Source: Gemmatimonadota bacterium
GTDB lineage: Bacteria > Gemmatimonadota > Gemmatimonadetes > Gemmatimonadales > Gemmatimonadaceae
Assembly: GCA_023249375.1 (NCBI GenBank)
Contig: JAHFCT010000022.1
Span: forward strand, 1 to 54,202
Length of the DNA stretch: 54,202 nucleotides
Direction of reading: 5' to 3'
Below, one piece after another: positions 33,021 to 41,263 of the stretch. Position 1 is the stretch's first letter. Each line of letters begins with the position of its first letter. The notes below the pieces were generated by a model. The model did not search any database. It had not been told where the DNA came from and was given only the letters and a program-made list of their open reading frames with translations. The position numbers were made by a program, and so were the translations under genes.

Positions 33021-34217
33021 GTGACGACGGAGCGGGCCGCGCGCCATCTTTCGCGCATGGGTGAAACGGTGCGCCCCGAGAATGCCTTTGTGCTGGCCGC
33101 GCTGCGCCGAGACGCGCACGCGGCAGACGCGAGGCGCGCGGCGGCCAACGCCGTCACGGACTGGGCGGCGGTGGCGGCGCTGGCGGTCGCGCACGACGTC
33201 TCGTGGCACGTGCTGCGTGCCCTGCCAGGCGACGCCTCTCTCGACGCCGCTCGCGAGCCGCTCACCGCGGCGGTGAATCACGCGGCGATCAGCGGACTTG
33301 CGGCGGCGCGGCAGCTCACGGAATTGCACGGCCTGCTGCAGCGCGCGGGCGTGCGCGCGGTGGCGTACAAGGGGCCCGCGCTCGCCGTTGACGTGCACGC
33401 TGATCTGGCGGCGCGCGTGTTCACGGACTTGGATATGCTCATTGCGGAGCATGACCGCGCGCGAGCGGACGAGGCGATGCGAGCCGCCGGCTACGTGCCG
33501 CCGTCGGGCTTCACGCGGCGCGAGGCCCGCGTGTACTCCCGATGGGAGGGAGTGGCCCACTTCGAGCGTGGCGCCGATTGGCCGGTGGAGCTTCACTGGC
33601 GCTGCCAGGCGCCGCGCTATGGCGGACCACAGGATCCGGCGGCCATCGTGGCGCGCGCCGTGCCTCGCGCGCTGGGGGGCGGCACGGTGTTGGTGCCCGT
33701 CGCGGAAGATCTGGGCGTGTTGCTCGCGCTGCACGGCGCAAAGCACGCGTGGACCAGCATGATGTGGCTCGCCGACTTCGCGGCCGCCGTGACGCGTCCC
33801 GCGTTCCACTGGACCGTGGCGACCGAGCGCGCGTCGGCGTGGGGAGTGCAGCGCGCATGGCATTACGCCGTGCGGGTTGCGTCGACCCTCGTCTGCTTGC
33901 CCGTGCCCGAGCGCCTTCTGGCTGCAGCGCGCGGTGACGCGCGGATTACGCCGCTGGTGGACGCGGCCTGCGCGCGACTGTCGGGTGCGAGCGTGATCCC
34001 GGATGTCGGCGCGGAGTCAACCCCGCGTTACGACCTGCAGTGGCTGGACGGAACGCTGCCGCGGCTGCGGTATCTCGCGCTGGCGACGGTGCTGCCTACC
34101 CCGGCGGACCGCATGGCGGCGCGTCTGCCCGATGTGCTGCTTCCGCTGGCGTATCCGCTGCGCGCCGTGCGGGTCGCCGCACGCGCGATGGCGCACGCGG
34201 CGACGAGGCACGAATGA
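33021..34217 (+). CDS. Nucleotidyltransferase-family protein of the lasso cluster
   Basis: 398 residues of the NTP_transf_5 type. AVAYKGPALAVDVHADLA (KGPAL at 117-121) is followed by the metal-binding acidic pair in VFTDLDMLIAEHD (D136, D138). Then come VELHWR and a helical C-terminus with LLALHGAKHAWTSMMWLADF. Family members recur in kinase-containing lasso clusters, but to my knowledge the reaction is undefined. It could transfer a nucleotide or extend the phosphate added by the kinase, which is inference. GTG 33021 is the start. Its stop overlaps the ABC exporter ATG (ATGA). Confidence 0.75.
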   Translation: MTTERAARHLSRMGETVRPENAFVLAALRRDAHAADARRAAANAVTDWAAVAALAVAHDVSWHVLRALPGDASLDAAREPLTAAVNHAAISGLAAARQLTELHGLLQRAGVRAVAYKGPALAVDVHADLAARVFTDLDMLIAEHDRARADEAMRAAGYVPPSGFTRREARVYSRWEGVAHFERGADWPVELHWRCQAPRYGGPQDPAAIVARAVPRALGGGTVLVPVAEDLGVLLALHGAKHAWTSMMWLADFAAAVTRPAFHWTVATERASAWGVQRAWHYAVRVASTLVCLPVPERLLAAARGDARITPLVDAACARLSGASVIPDVGAESTPRYDLQWLDGTLPRLRYLALATVLPTPADRMAARLPDVLLPLAYPLRAVRVAARAMAHAATRHE

Positions 34218-35908
34218 GCGACCTGCGCGCCTTCGCGCGCTTCCTTTGGCGTGACCACCGTCGCGCGATGCTCGTGGTGGCAGTTGCCTCGGCGGCGCTG
34301 TCGCTCACCGAGGGCGTCGGCCTTTTGATGCTGGTCCCCATGCTGCAACAGGTGGGTGTCTCGACGTCCGGCGATGCCGCCGACCACGTGTCACGCGCGC
34401 TCGAGTCGGTGCTGCGCGCCGCGGGTCTCGAGCCCACGCTGTTGAGCGTGTTGGTGCTTGTCGTTGCGCTCGTGACCTTGCGTGCGACGCTGCAGTGGAT
34501 ACTCGCGGTCTGGGAGGCACGTCTTGAGGCGGGTGTGATTGGCCGACTGCGCCAGCGTCTGTTTGCCGCAGTGGTTGCCATGCCGTGGGCGCGATTCACC
34601 GGCGAGCGGCCGGCAGCGCTGCAGCACGCCATTGGTCCGCAAGTTGATGATGTGCACAGCGCGCTGCTGCTGTTGCTGCAAGGCGCTTCGCTGACGGCGG
34701 CGGTGGCGGCGGCCGCTGCCGTCGCCCTCGTGGTGTCGCCCGCGCTGACAGTCATCGTCGGAGTGAGCGGGGCTTTGCTCTTCTGGCTGGCTCGCCAGTT
34801 GCGGGCTCCCGGCCGCGCGGAGGGCGACGCGTTGCTCGCGGCGTCCATAGGACTCTTCGCTCGCATCAGCGAACTGCTCGGCGGTCTCAAGATGGTGCAC
34901 GCGCACGGCGCCGAGGAGCGAGCGGTGGCCGCCGTGGCCGCGGACACGGCGATGTGGACCTCGCTGACTGAACGTACCGCCCTGCGACGCGGGCTCGTGA
35001 GCTTGGCGCTCGCCGTGGCGTCCGCCTTCGTGCTTGGCGTGCTGGTCTGGCTGGGCGTGTCGCTGGCGCACTTGTCGCCCGCTACGCTGCTGCTGCTTCT
35101 GCTGCTGTACGCGCGACTGGTGCCGCGCGTCTCCGAGCTACAAGCAACTGCAAGTTCGCTGGGGCAGACACTCGCCTCGTATCGCTCAGTGGCGGCCCTG
35201 CTAACGCGATGCGCGGGGGAGCGAGACAATGCGGATGGGCGCTTGGCGGCGCTCCCTCGGCTGCCCGCGCGCGCGCCTGACCTTGCGGTGCGAGGGATCA
35301 CCGTTCGCTACCCGGCGACGGAGGGGCGGGCGCTCGTGGATTTCTCCGCGCGCTTCGACGCGGGCACCATCACCGTCGTGACGGGCCCGTCAGGCGCCGG
35401 CAAGACCACGCTGGGCGACGTGCTGCTTGGCCTGCTCGCACCCGAAGTGGGCGACGTCCTTGTCGATGGCGCGCCGCTGGCGGCCCTGCCGCGCGCGCAG
35501 TGGTGCGCGCGGGTGGGCTATCTGGCGCAGGAGCCGATGCTCTTTCACGGCACCATCCGCGAGAACCTGCTGTTCGCGCACCCCGACGCCAGCCACGACG
35601 AGCTGCGCGCGGCGCTGCGCGATGCCGCATGCGACTTTGTCCATCGTCTGCCGCACGGACTCGACGCCCCGATCGGCGAGCGCGGCGTGATGCTCAGTGG
35701 CGGTGAGCGTCAGCGGCTGGCCCTCGCGCGCGCCCTGCTGCGACAACCCGACCTGCTCGTGCTCGACGAGGCGACGAGCGCGCTCGACGCCGAGACCGAG
35801 ACGCGCATTCTCGACACGCTCCACGCGCTCAAAGGGCGCTGCACGGTGGTGTTCTGCACGCACCGCGAGGCGCCAACGGCGATCGCCGATCAGTTGCTGA
35901 GGCTGTAG
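34214..35908 (+). CDS. Lasso peptide ABC exporter (D)
   Basis: 564 residues. An N-terminal six-helix exporter membrane domain (about 15-310) is fused to an ABC ATPase. Walker A is TGPSGAGKTT (390-399), the signature MLSGGERQRLALARAL (493-508) and Walker B DLLVLDEATSALD. The half-transporter would dimerise in the inner membrane and export the mature peptide, giving self-immunity as well. It is the last gene of the cluster. Only 51 nt separate it from convergent ychF, and no terminator is obvious there. Confidence 0.9.
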   Translation: MSDLRAFARFLWRDHRRAMLVVAVASAALSLTEGVGLLMLVPMLQQVGVSTSGDAADHVSRALESVLRAAGLEPTLLSVLVLVVALVTLRATLQWILAVWEARLEAGVIGRLRQRLFAAVVAMPWARFTGERPAALQHAIGPQVDDVHSALLLLLQGASLTAAVAAAAAVALVVSPALTVIVGVSGALLFWLARQLRAPGRAEGDALLAASIGLFARISELLGGLKMVHAHGAEERAVAAVAADTAMWTSLTERTALRRGLVSLALAVASAFVLGVLVWLGVSLAHLSPATLLLLLLLYARLVPRVSELQATASSLGQTLASYRSVAALLTRCAGERDNADGRLAALPRLPARAPDLAVRGITVRYPATEGRALVDFSARFDAGTITVVTGPSGAGKTTLGDVLLGLLAPEVGDVLVDGAPLAALPRAQWCARVGYLAQEPMLFHGTIRENLLFAHPDASHDELRAALRDAACDFVHRLPHGLDAPIGERGVMLSGGERQRLALARALLRQPDLLVLDEATSALDAETETRILDTLHALKGRCTVVFCTHREAPTAIADQLLRL

Positions 35909-35959
35909 CCGCCTGACACCGCGCGCTGCTGCCGTTCTGCGACGCGCGCTGGGTCGGAC

Positions 35960-37060
35960 TTACACGTTGAATCGGAAGAGCAGGACGTCGCCGTCGTTGA
36001 CGACGTATTCCTTGCCTTCACTGCGCACGACGCCCGCGTCCTTGGCTCCCTTGAGTCCACCGTACGAAATGAAATCGTCGTAGCTCACCGTCTCGGCGCG
36101 AATGAACCCGCGCTCGAAGTCGCTGTGAATGACGCCGGCGGCCTGGGGGGCGGTGTCTCCCCGGTGGATCGTCCAGGCGCGCACTTCTTTCTCGCCGGCC
36201 GTGAAATAGGTCTGCAGACCGAGCAGGTGGTAGCCGCCGCGAATCAGCCGGTCGAGCCCAGCCGACTCGATGCCGAGGTGGTGCAGGAACTCGGCGCGTT
36301 CCTCCGGCGGAAGTTCGGCGAGTTCCATTTCGATCTTCGCGGAGAACGTCACGACCTCGGCGGGTTCGTGATCATTGGCGATCGCTGCACGCAGCGCCGT
36401 GATGTGCGGCCCTTCAGCGCCGCCCAGTTCGGCGTCCGTGACATTGGCCGCGTAGAGAATGGGCTTGAGCGTCAGCAGCTGCAGTGGCTGCATGAAGGCG
36501 CGCTCCTCGGGTGTGAGCGCCACGTGCCAGAGCGCGCGTCCTTCCGAGAGCGGCCCGTACGCCTTCTCGAGCGCCGCCACCTCGGTCGCCGCGGCCTTGT
36601 CGCCGGTCTTGGCCGAGCGGCGCGCGCGATCAAGGCGTTTCTCCACGGACGTGAGGTCGGCGAGTGCCAGCTCGAACTCGATCGTCTCGCGGTCGCGCAC
36701 CGGATCGACGGCGCCATCGACGTGCGTCACGTCGTGATCGTCGAAGCAGCGCACGACGTGCACGATGGCGTCCGTTTCGCGGATGTTCGAGAGAAACGCG
36801 TTGCCGCGTCCCTCGCCCTTGGACGCACCGCGCACCAGCCCCGCGATGTCGACGAACTGCACGGCGGCCGGCAGCGTGCGCTGCGGCTTGACGACGTCGG
36901 CGAGCCGGTCGAGCCGCGGGTCCGGGACGTTCACCACGCCGATGTTCGGGTCGATGGTGCAGAACGGATAGTTGGCCGCCTCGGCCTTGGCCGAGGTGAT
37001 GGCATTGAAGAGCGAGGACTTGCCGACGTTCGGCAGTCCGACGATTCCGAGAGAGAGCAT
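35960..37060 (-). CDS. ychF: Ribosome-binding ATPase YchF
   Basis: 366 residues of an Obg-family protein. G1 is [15 protein letters not shown] (8-22), G3 [18 protein letters not shown], with a coiled-coil insert around [19 protein letters not shown]. The G4-like ANVTDAEL replaces the NKxD of GTPases, consistent with the ATP preference of YchF. The C-terminal TGS domain contains [26 protein letters not shown]. It is full length. It is convergent with the lasso cluster. Confidence 0.96.
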   Translation of the reverse strand: MLSLGIVGLPNVGKSSLFNAITSAKAEAANYPFCTIDPNIGVVNVPDPRLDRLADVVKPQRTLPAAVQFVDIAGLVRGASKGEGRGNAFLSNIRETDAIVHVVRCFDDHDVTHVDGAVDPVRDRETIEFELALADLTSVEKRLDRARRSAKTGDKAAATEVAALEKAYGPLSEGRALWHVALTPEERAFMQPLQLLTLKPILYAANVTDAELGGAEGPHITALRAAIANDHEPAEVVTFSAKIEMELAELPPEERAEFLHHLGIESAGLDRLIRGGYHLLGLQTYFTAGEKEVRAWTIHRGDTAPQAAGVIHSDFERGFIRAETVSYDDFISYGGLKGAKDAGVVRSEGKEYVVNDGDVLLFRFNV

Positions 37061-37245
37061 CTAAGGCAGGGCGCGGGAAACAGAGGCGGACAACGGGTTG
37101 GGAGTCACCGTCGTCCGCACGGGGAGGGCAGGGCCGCGCGAGACACGCGGCCGCGTTTGGGACTCGCGAAAAATAACCGCGGTGCGGCCGTCGTGCGCCG
37201 TCGCCAGCGTTTCAGGCCGCCGAGACCCGTGACGATGCTTGAGGC

Positions 37246-38085
37246 ATGGAATCCGCGACGGTAGTCGGGACTGTCCCGCATAAGTCCCTGCAGGAGCACG
37301 CGCTCTGGGTGATGGTGCGCGTCAGCGGCGAGCATCTGGTGCTGCCCTCGGCGCTGGTCCTCGAGATGGTCCGCGCCCCTGCCACGCACGCGGTGCCGTT
37401 CGCGCCGGACGCGGTGCGCGGCGTCGCGCCGCTGCGTGGACAGGTGGGGCTGGTGGTGGACATGCGGCGGCGATTCGGCCTCGAGTCGCTGCAGGAGGAG
37501 CAGGCCGCGCTCACCGCGTTGCTGCATGCGCGCGAAAAGGACCATCGGCTCTGGCTTGAGGACCTCGAGGATTCAGTGCGCGAGCGACGTCCGTTCACGC
37601 GCACGCTCGATCCGCACGCTTGCGCCTTCGGCCAGTGGTATGACGCGTATCAGGCGCCGACACTCGAACTGGCATGGCACCTCCGCCAGTTCGCCGAGCC
37701 GCACGGCAGGATACACGCGCAAGGGGCCATCGTGGCCGAGCATATGAAGCACGGACGTCACGACGAGGCAATGGTGGTCATCGACCTCGCACGCAAGAGT
37801 GTGCTCGGCCGCCTCATCGACCTCTTCGAGGGAGCGCGGCACCTCGTGACTGGCTCGTCGCGGGAGATCGCGGTGATCGTGAACGTGCAGGGGCGCTCGG
37901 TGGGACTCGTCGTGGACGAGGTGGAAGGCATCGATCAGCTCAAGTCCGAGACCTTTCAGGCGATGCCCGACGGCTTCGGGAGCGAGGATCCGGCGATCAT
38001 CGGCACGGTGCGTACGCGGCGCGAGGACAAGGTCGTGGTGGTGCTCGATGTCGACGTGCTGACGCGGAGCTATGCCGGCCGCTGA
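37246..38085 (+). CDS. CheW-like protein with an inserted CZB zinc-binding domain
   Basis: 279 residues. A CheW/SH3-like fold is split. The first half (about 15-80) is EHALWVMVRVSGEHLVLPSA with GVAPLRGQVGLVVDMRRRFG. The second half (about 205-275) is REIAVIVNVQGRSVGLVVDE to VVVVLDVDVL. Between them lies a chemoreceptor zinc-binding module: H100 in DHRLWL, C126 in CAFGQWY, and H153 and H157. CheW couples receptors to CheA, and CZB domains sense zinc or oxidants through the Cys-His3 site. ATG 37246 is the start. The 185-bp gap upstream shows nothing specific. Confidence 0.8.
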   Translation: MESATVVGTVPHKSLQEHALWVMVRVSGEHLVLPSALVLEMVRAPATHAVPFAPDAVRGVAPLRGQVGLVVDMRRRFGLESLQEEQAALTALLHAREKDHRLWLEDLEDSVRERRPFTRTLDPHACAFGQWYDAYQAPTLELAWHLRQFAEPHGRIHAQGAIVAEHMKHGRHDEAMVVIDLARKSVLGRLIDLFEGARHLVTGSSREIAVIVNVQGRSVGLVVDEVEGIDQLKSETFQAMPDGFGSEDPAIIGTVRTRREDKVVVVLDVDVLTRSYAGR

Positions 38086-38225
38086 GTCGAGGCCCCGTTC
38101 AAACGGCTGAGATTTGCACGCGGGAGCGCCGGGCCGCCCTGTCGCATCCGTTCGCTTGCAGCCGCGTTCGTTCGGTGATGGATGGCTGTGCGCGCGGCGC
38201 CATCCTGGGGCGACCAGGAGGCGTC

Positions 38226-38660
38226 ATGCAGAACTATCTGAAGCTGGACGTGTGGAAGAAGTCGCACGAACTCGCGCTGGATGTGCATCGGCTGACCACA
38301 GGCCGCGCGGATCCCGAGTGCGCGGACATCGTTTCCGACCTGCGCCGATCGGCCGCGAGCATTCCCGTGATCATCGTGCTCGGCTGTGACGGCGAAACGG
38401 ACGCCGAGTTCGTCCGCGGAATGCGCGGCGCAGCGATGGCTGTGGACGAAGTCGCGTACCTGCTGCTCTTTGCGCGCGATGCAGGCGTGCTGCCGGCTGT
38501 GCCGTACGCGAAGCTCGAAGCACGCGTGCATCAACTGCGCGCGATGCTGGGCGGACTTATGCGGACGGTTCGCCAGAAGATGGAGGGGCGTCGTCCGGAG
38601 CGAGCCGTCCGGGGTGCCGGTTCATCGCCGCGAGAATCCCGTCCACGATCCACGTCCTGA
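38226..38660 (+). CDS. Four-helix-bundle (S23-type) protein
   Basis: 144 residues. LKLDVWKKSHELALDVHRLT and IVSDLRRSAASIP match the four-helix-bundle family (S23/rRNA-intervening-sequence protein). The usual SIxxNIAEG turn is altered to SIPVIIVLGCDGE, so it is a divergent member. AGGAG precedes the ATG. The last ~35 codons (MEGRRPERAVRGAG onward) run antisense over the 3' end of pth and are Arg/Ser-rich, so that tail may be a read-through product of a lost stop. The function is unknown. Confidence 0.65.
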   Translation: MQNYLKLDVWKKSHELALDVHRLTTGRADPECADIVSDLRRSAASIPVIIVLGCDGETDAEFVRGMRGAAMAVDEVAYLLLFARDAGVLPAVPYAKLEARVHQLRAMLGGLMRTVRQKMEGRRPERAVRGAGSSPRESRPRSTS

Positions 38661-39174
38661 TTCCCGCGTGCAGGGCGGGGAACAACTCGCGCACCGTCGT
38701 GGTTTCGTCGGCGCTAAACGCGCCGAGGACGAAGTCGCGCAGCACGTCGCCCGGCACCGGTTCCGCGGGGCCGACGCCAATGCGCAGGCGTGCGTACTCC
38801 TGCGTGCCGAGCGCGTGCTCGACGCTGCGGAGTCCGTTGTGACCTCCGGCGGAGCCCTTGGCGCGAAAGCGAAATGAACCGAGCGGAATCGCGACGTCAT
38901 CGACGATGACGAGCAAATCGTTGGCGGCCGCCCAGAACGGTCGGTTGGCGTACGGCCCCAGCGCGTCGCCGCTGAGGTTCATGAACGTGAACGGCTCGAG
39001 CAGCCGCACGCGGCGCCCCTCGACCTCGCCATCCGCGGCGCGCGCGTCGGAGACGGCGCGCCACGGGGGAAAACGCCAAACGTCGGCCAGGTGGTCAACG
39101 ACCCACCAGCCGACGTTGTGACGCGTGTTCTCGTATTCATGCCCCGGATTGCCGAGGCCGACGACGAGTTTCAC
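38557..39174 (-). CDS. pth: Peptidyl-tRNA hydrolase
   Basis: 205 residues from GTG 39174. The family start VKLVVGLGNPGHEYENTRHNV contains the catalytic His (TRHN). FMNLSGDAL, VIVDDVAIPLGSFRFRAKGSAGGHNGLRSV and RLRIGVG follow. It frees tRNA from stalled peptidyl-tRNA. The last ~25 residues (RHPGRLAPDDAPPSSGEPSA) are a disordered extension that overlaps the opposing gene by 104 bp. It lies 13 nt downstream of rplY in the conserved prs-rplY-pth order. Confidence 0.94.
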   Translation of the reverse strand: MKLVVGLGNPGHEYENTRHNVGWWVVDHLADVWRFPPWRAVSDARAADGEVEGRRVRLLEPFTFMNLSGDALGPYANRPFWAAANDLLVIVDDVAIPLGSFRFRAKGSAGGHNGLRSVEHALGTQEYARLRIGVGPAEPVPGDVLRDFVLGAFSADETTTVRELFPALHAGIRTWIVDGILAAMNRHPGRLAPDDAPPSSGEPSA

Positions 39175-39187
39175 GACGAGTCGTCGC

Positions 39188-39880
39188 CTAGGCCTTCGGG
39201 GCTGCGGCCTTCGCGCCCGCCGGTGCTGCAGCCGCGGCGCCCTCCTCGTCCTCCTTCTTGCCCTTGCTGAGCACTTCGGGTTCAGCGGCCACCGGGGCGC
39301 CCTCAACGGGCTCCGGCGCCTTCTCTTCCTTGGGCGCAGCGCACGTACAAATGGTCGCTTCGACGTCGTCCAGCACTTCGACGCCGTCGGGGACCTTGAC
39401 GTCGCCGACGTGGATGGAGCGGCCGATGGCGAGCGTCGTGACGTCGATTTCGATCTTGTTGGGGATCTGCATCGGATCGACGCGGATGGACAGGTCGTGC
39501 ATGATCTGGTCGATGATGCCGCCTTCCTTGACGCCGATCGACGCGCCGATGAACGACAGCGGCACGCTCACGGTGACCTTCTCGCCGGCGACCAGTTCCT
39601 GGAAGTCGATGTGGAGGATTTCCTTCTTGTACGGATGCCGCTGGATTTCGCGGATCAGCGCGTTCGACTTGGTGCCGTCCATGTCGAGCTCGAAGACCGT
39701 CGTGCGATAGAACACCTTCTCGAGCAGCAGCTCAAGGGTGTGCGTGTCGAGCGACAGCGAAAGCGGCTCGCGGGCGTGGCCGTAGATGATGGCGGGGATC
39801 CGGCCGGCAGCGCGGAGCTTGCGGGCGACGCCCTTGCCAGTGTCGGAGCGTGCGGAAACGGAAAGTTGTGCAGTGGCCAT
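39188..39880 (-). CDS. rplY: 50S ribosomal protein L25/general stress protein Ctc
   Basis: 230 residues. The N-terminal L25 domain (LSVSARSDTGKGVARKLRAA, IPAIIYGHA) binds 5S rRNA. The C-terminal TL5/Ctc beta domain follows (VTVSVPLSFIGASIGVKEGG, IIDQIMHDLSIRVDPMQIPN). The Ala/Glu/Lys tail (EEKAPEPVEGAPVAAEPEV onward) is low complexity. This is the long Ctc form. It is encoded between prs and pth. Confidence 0.94.
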   Translation of the reverse strand: MATAQLSVSARSDTGKGVARKLRAAGRIPAIIYGHAREPLSLSLDTHTLELLLEKVFYRTTVFELDMDGTKSNALIREIQRHPYKKEILHIDFQELVAGEKVTVSVPLSFIGASIGVKEGGIIDQIMHDLSIRVDPMQIPNKIEIDVTTLAIGRSIHVGDVKVPDGVEVLDDVEATICTCAAPKEEKAPEPVEGAPVAAEPEVLSKGKKEDEEGAAAAAPAGAKAAAPKA

Positions 39881-39956
39881 GAGTCAATCCTGCTGAAGTG
39901 CGGGTGCGCTACGTGGGTACCCGGTAGGTCCGGCCCGGCGTCGCACGGGGGTGGTG

Positions 39957-40910
39957 CTATTCGAAGAGTGAACTGACCGACTGATACGCGTGCGTGCTGC
40001 GAATGGCCTTGGCAAGCAGCTCGCCGACCGAGAGCACGGTGAGCTGCGGGAAGTGCCGTGATTCGGGAATCGAAATCGTGTCGGTGACGGTCACTTCCTT
40101 CACCGGCGCGTTGCTCAACCGCTCGACGGCGGGGCCGCTGAGCAGCGCGTGCGAGGCGCAGATGTAGATGTCGCGCGCGCCGAGCTTCTTGAGCGCGATG
40201 GCCGACTCCGAGACGGTACCCGCGGTGTCGATCATGTCGTCGGCGAGCAGACAATCGCGCCCTTCGACGTCACCGACGACGTTGACGACTTCCGCGACGT
40301 TCGCGGCCGGGCGTCGCTTGTCGATGATGGCCAGCGAGGCGTCGAGGCGCTTGGCAAAGCCGCGCGCCATCTTGGCCGAGCCGACATCGGGGGCGACGAC
40401 GACGAGGTCCTTGAGATTCTTCTTGCGGTAGTGCGCCGTCAGCACGGGAGCGGCATAGAGATGATCGACGGGAATGTCGAAGAACCCTTGCAGTGCGTGC
40501 TGATGAAAATCGATGCCAAGCATGCGGTCGGCGCCGGCGCCGGCGAGCATGTTGGCCATGAGCTTGGCGCCAATGGCAACGCGCGGCTGGTCCTTGCGGT
40601 CCTGCCGCGCGTATCCGAAGTACGGGACCACGCAGGTGATGCGGGCGGCCGAGGCGCGCCGCGCGGCGTCAATCAGGAGCAGCAGCTCCATGATGTTCTC
40701 GGCCGGCGGATTGGTCGGCTGGACGATGTAGACGTCGGCGCCGCGCACGTTTTCGTCGATGCGCGCGAAGACCTCACCATCAGCGAACCGTGAAGTCGTC
40801 GCTTTGGTGAGCTCGGTGTCCAGGTGCTTCACGATGTTTTCCGCGAGCGCCCGGTTCGCCGTGCCGGTCAGGATTCGAAAACCCTTTACAGGAACTGCAA
40901 GTCCGTCCAT
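39957..40910 (-). CDS. prs: Ribose-phosphate pyrophosphokinase
   Basis: 317 residues; makes PRPP from ribose-5-phosphate and ATP. YFGYARQDRKDQPRVAIGAK is the ATP-binding flexible loop. VVVAPDVGSAKMARGFAKRL carries the catalytic loop entry, and DDMIDTAGT (224-232) is the PRPP-binding loop. Family length is normal. ATG 40910 is the start. It is transcribed in the same direction as the upstream tRNA-Gln and ispE, as in many bacteria. Confidence 0.96.
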   Translation of the reverse strand: MDGLAVPVKGFRILTGTANRALAENIVKHLDTELTKATTSRFADGEVFARIDENVRGADVYIVQPTNPPAENIMELLLLIDAARRASAARITCVVPYFGYARQDRKDQPRVAIGAKLMANMLAGAGADRMLGIDFHQHALQGFFDIPVDHLYAAPVLTAHYRKKNLKDLVVVAPDVGSAKMARGFAKRLDASLAIIDKRRPAANVAEVVNVVGDVEGRDCLLADDMIDTAGTVSESAIALKKLGARDIYICASHALLSGPAVERLSNAPVKEVTVTDTISIPESRHFPQLTVLSVGELLAKAIRSTHAYQSVSSLFE

Positions 40911-40980
40911 AGCTATGAAAGATGGCGGGACTGAGGGCTAAATGGAAGGCGTTGAAGGCGATAGGTCGGTGGTGTCGGGT

Positions 40981-40997
40981 GGTGCGAACGTCGCACC
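40981..40997 (-). terminator. Small perfect hairpin between tRNA-Gln and prs
   Basis: GGTGCGA, an ACG loop and TCGCACC form a 7-bp stem about 80 nt past the tRNA 3' end on the minus strand. There is no T-run. It could be a processing site or a weak terminator. Confidence 0.35.
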
Positions 40998-41076
40998 GCG
41001 CACGCGGCACTGCGCACCACGGACTGGCCGGATCGGCACGGATGTGTACGCATGCCGCGCGTGACTGGCCCTTGAA

Positions 41077-41148
41077 TTGCCCCCGGTGGATTCGAACCAC
41101 CATTACCGGATCCAAAGACCGGCGTCCTAACCGTTGGACGAGGGGGCA
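41077..41148 (-). tRNA. tRNA-Gln (anticodon TTG)
   Basis: A complete 72-nt cloverleaf on the minus strand. The acceptor stem pairs TGCCCCC with GGGGGCA, discriminator A. The anticodon loop CTTTGGA gives anticodon TTG (reads CAA/CAG). The T-arm is GGTGG-TTCGAAT-CCACC, a canonical T-loop. The D-loop region is CGTCCAACGGTTAGGACG. CCA is not encoded. It sits between ispE and prs. Confidence 0.96.
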
Positions 41149-41263
41149 GTGGAGGAAAGCTAGCCGCCCCCCGAGAGGTAATGGAAGACGCGCGAGGCGA
41201 CTCGAGCGAATCGACACACGCGCGCGGCGCGAGTGTGCCGAGCACACCCAGACGCAACGGACC

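Noticed and set aside
35909-35959. Terminator between the ABC exporter and ychF
   Set aside because: GCGCGC segments are present, but no stem longer than 6 bp with a reasonable loop or T-run could be drawn.
41077-41148. tRNA-linked attachment site for an island
   Set aside because: Flanking genes (ispE, prs) are core, and no integrase or repeated tRNA 3' end is visible.
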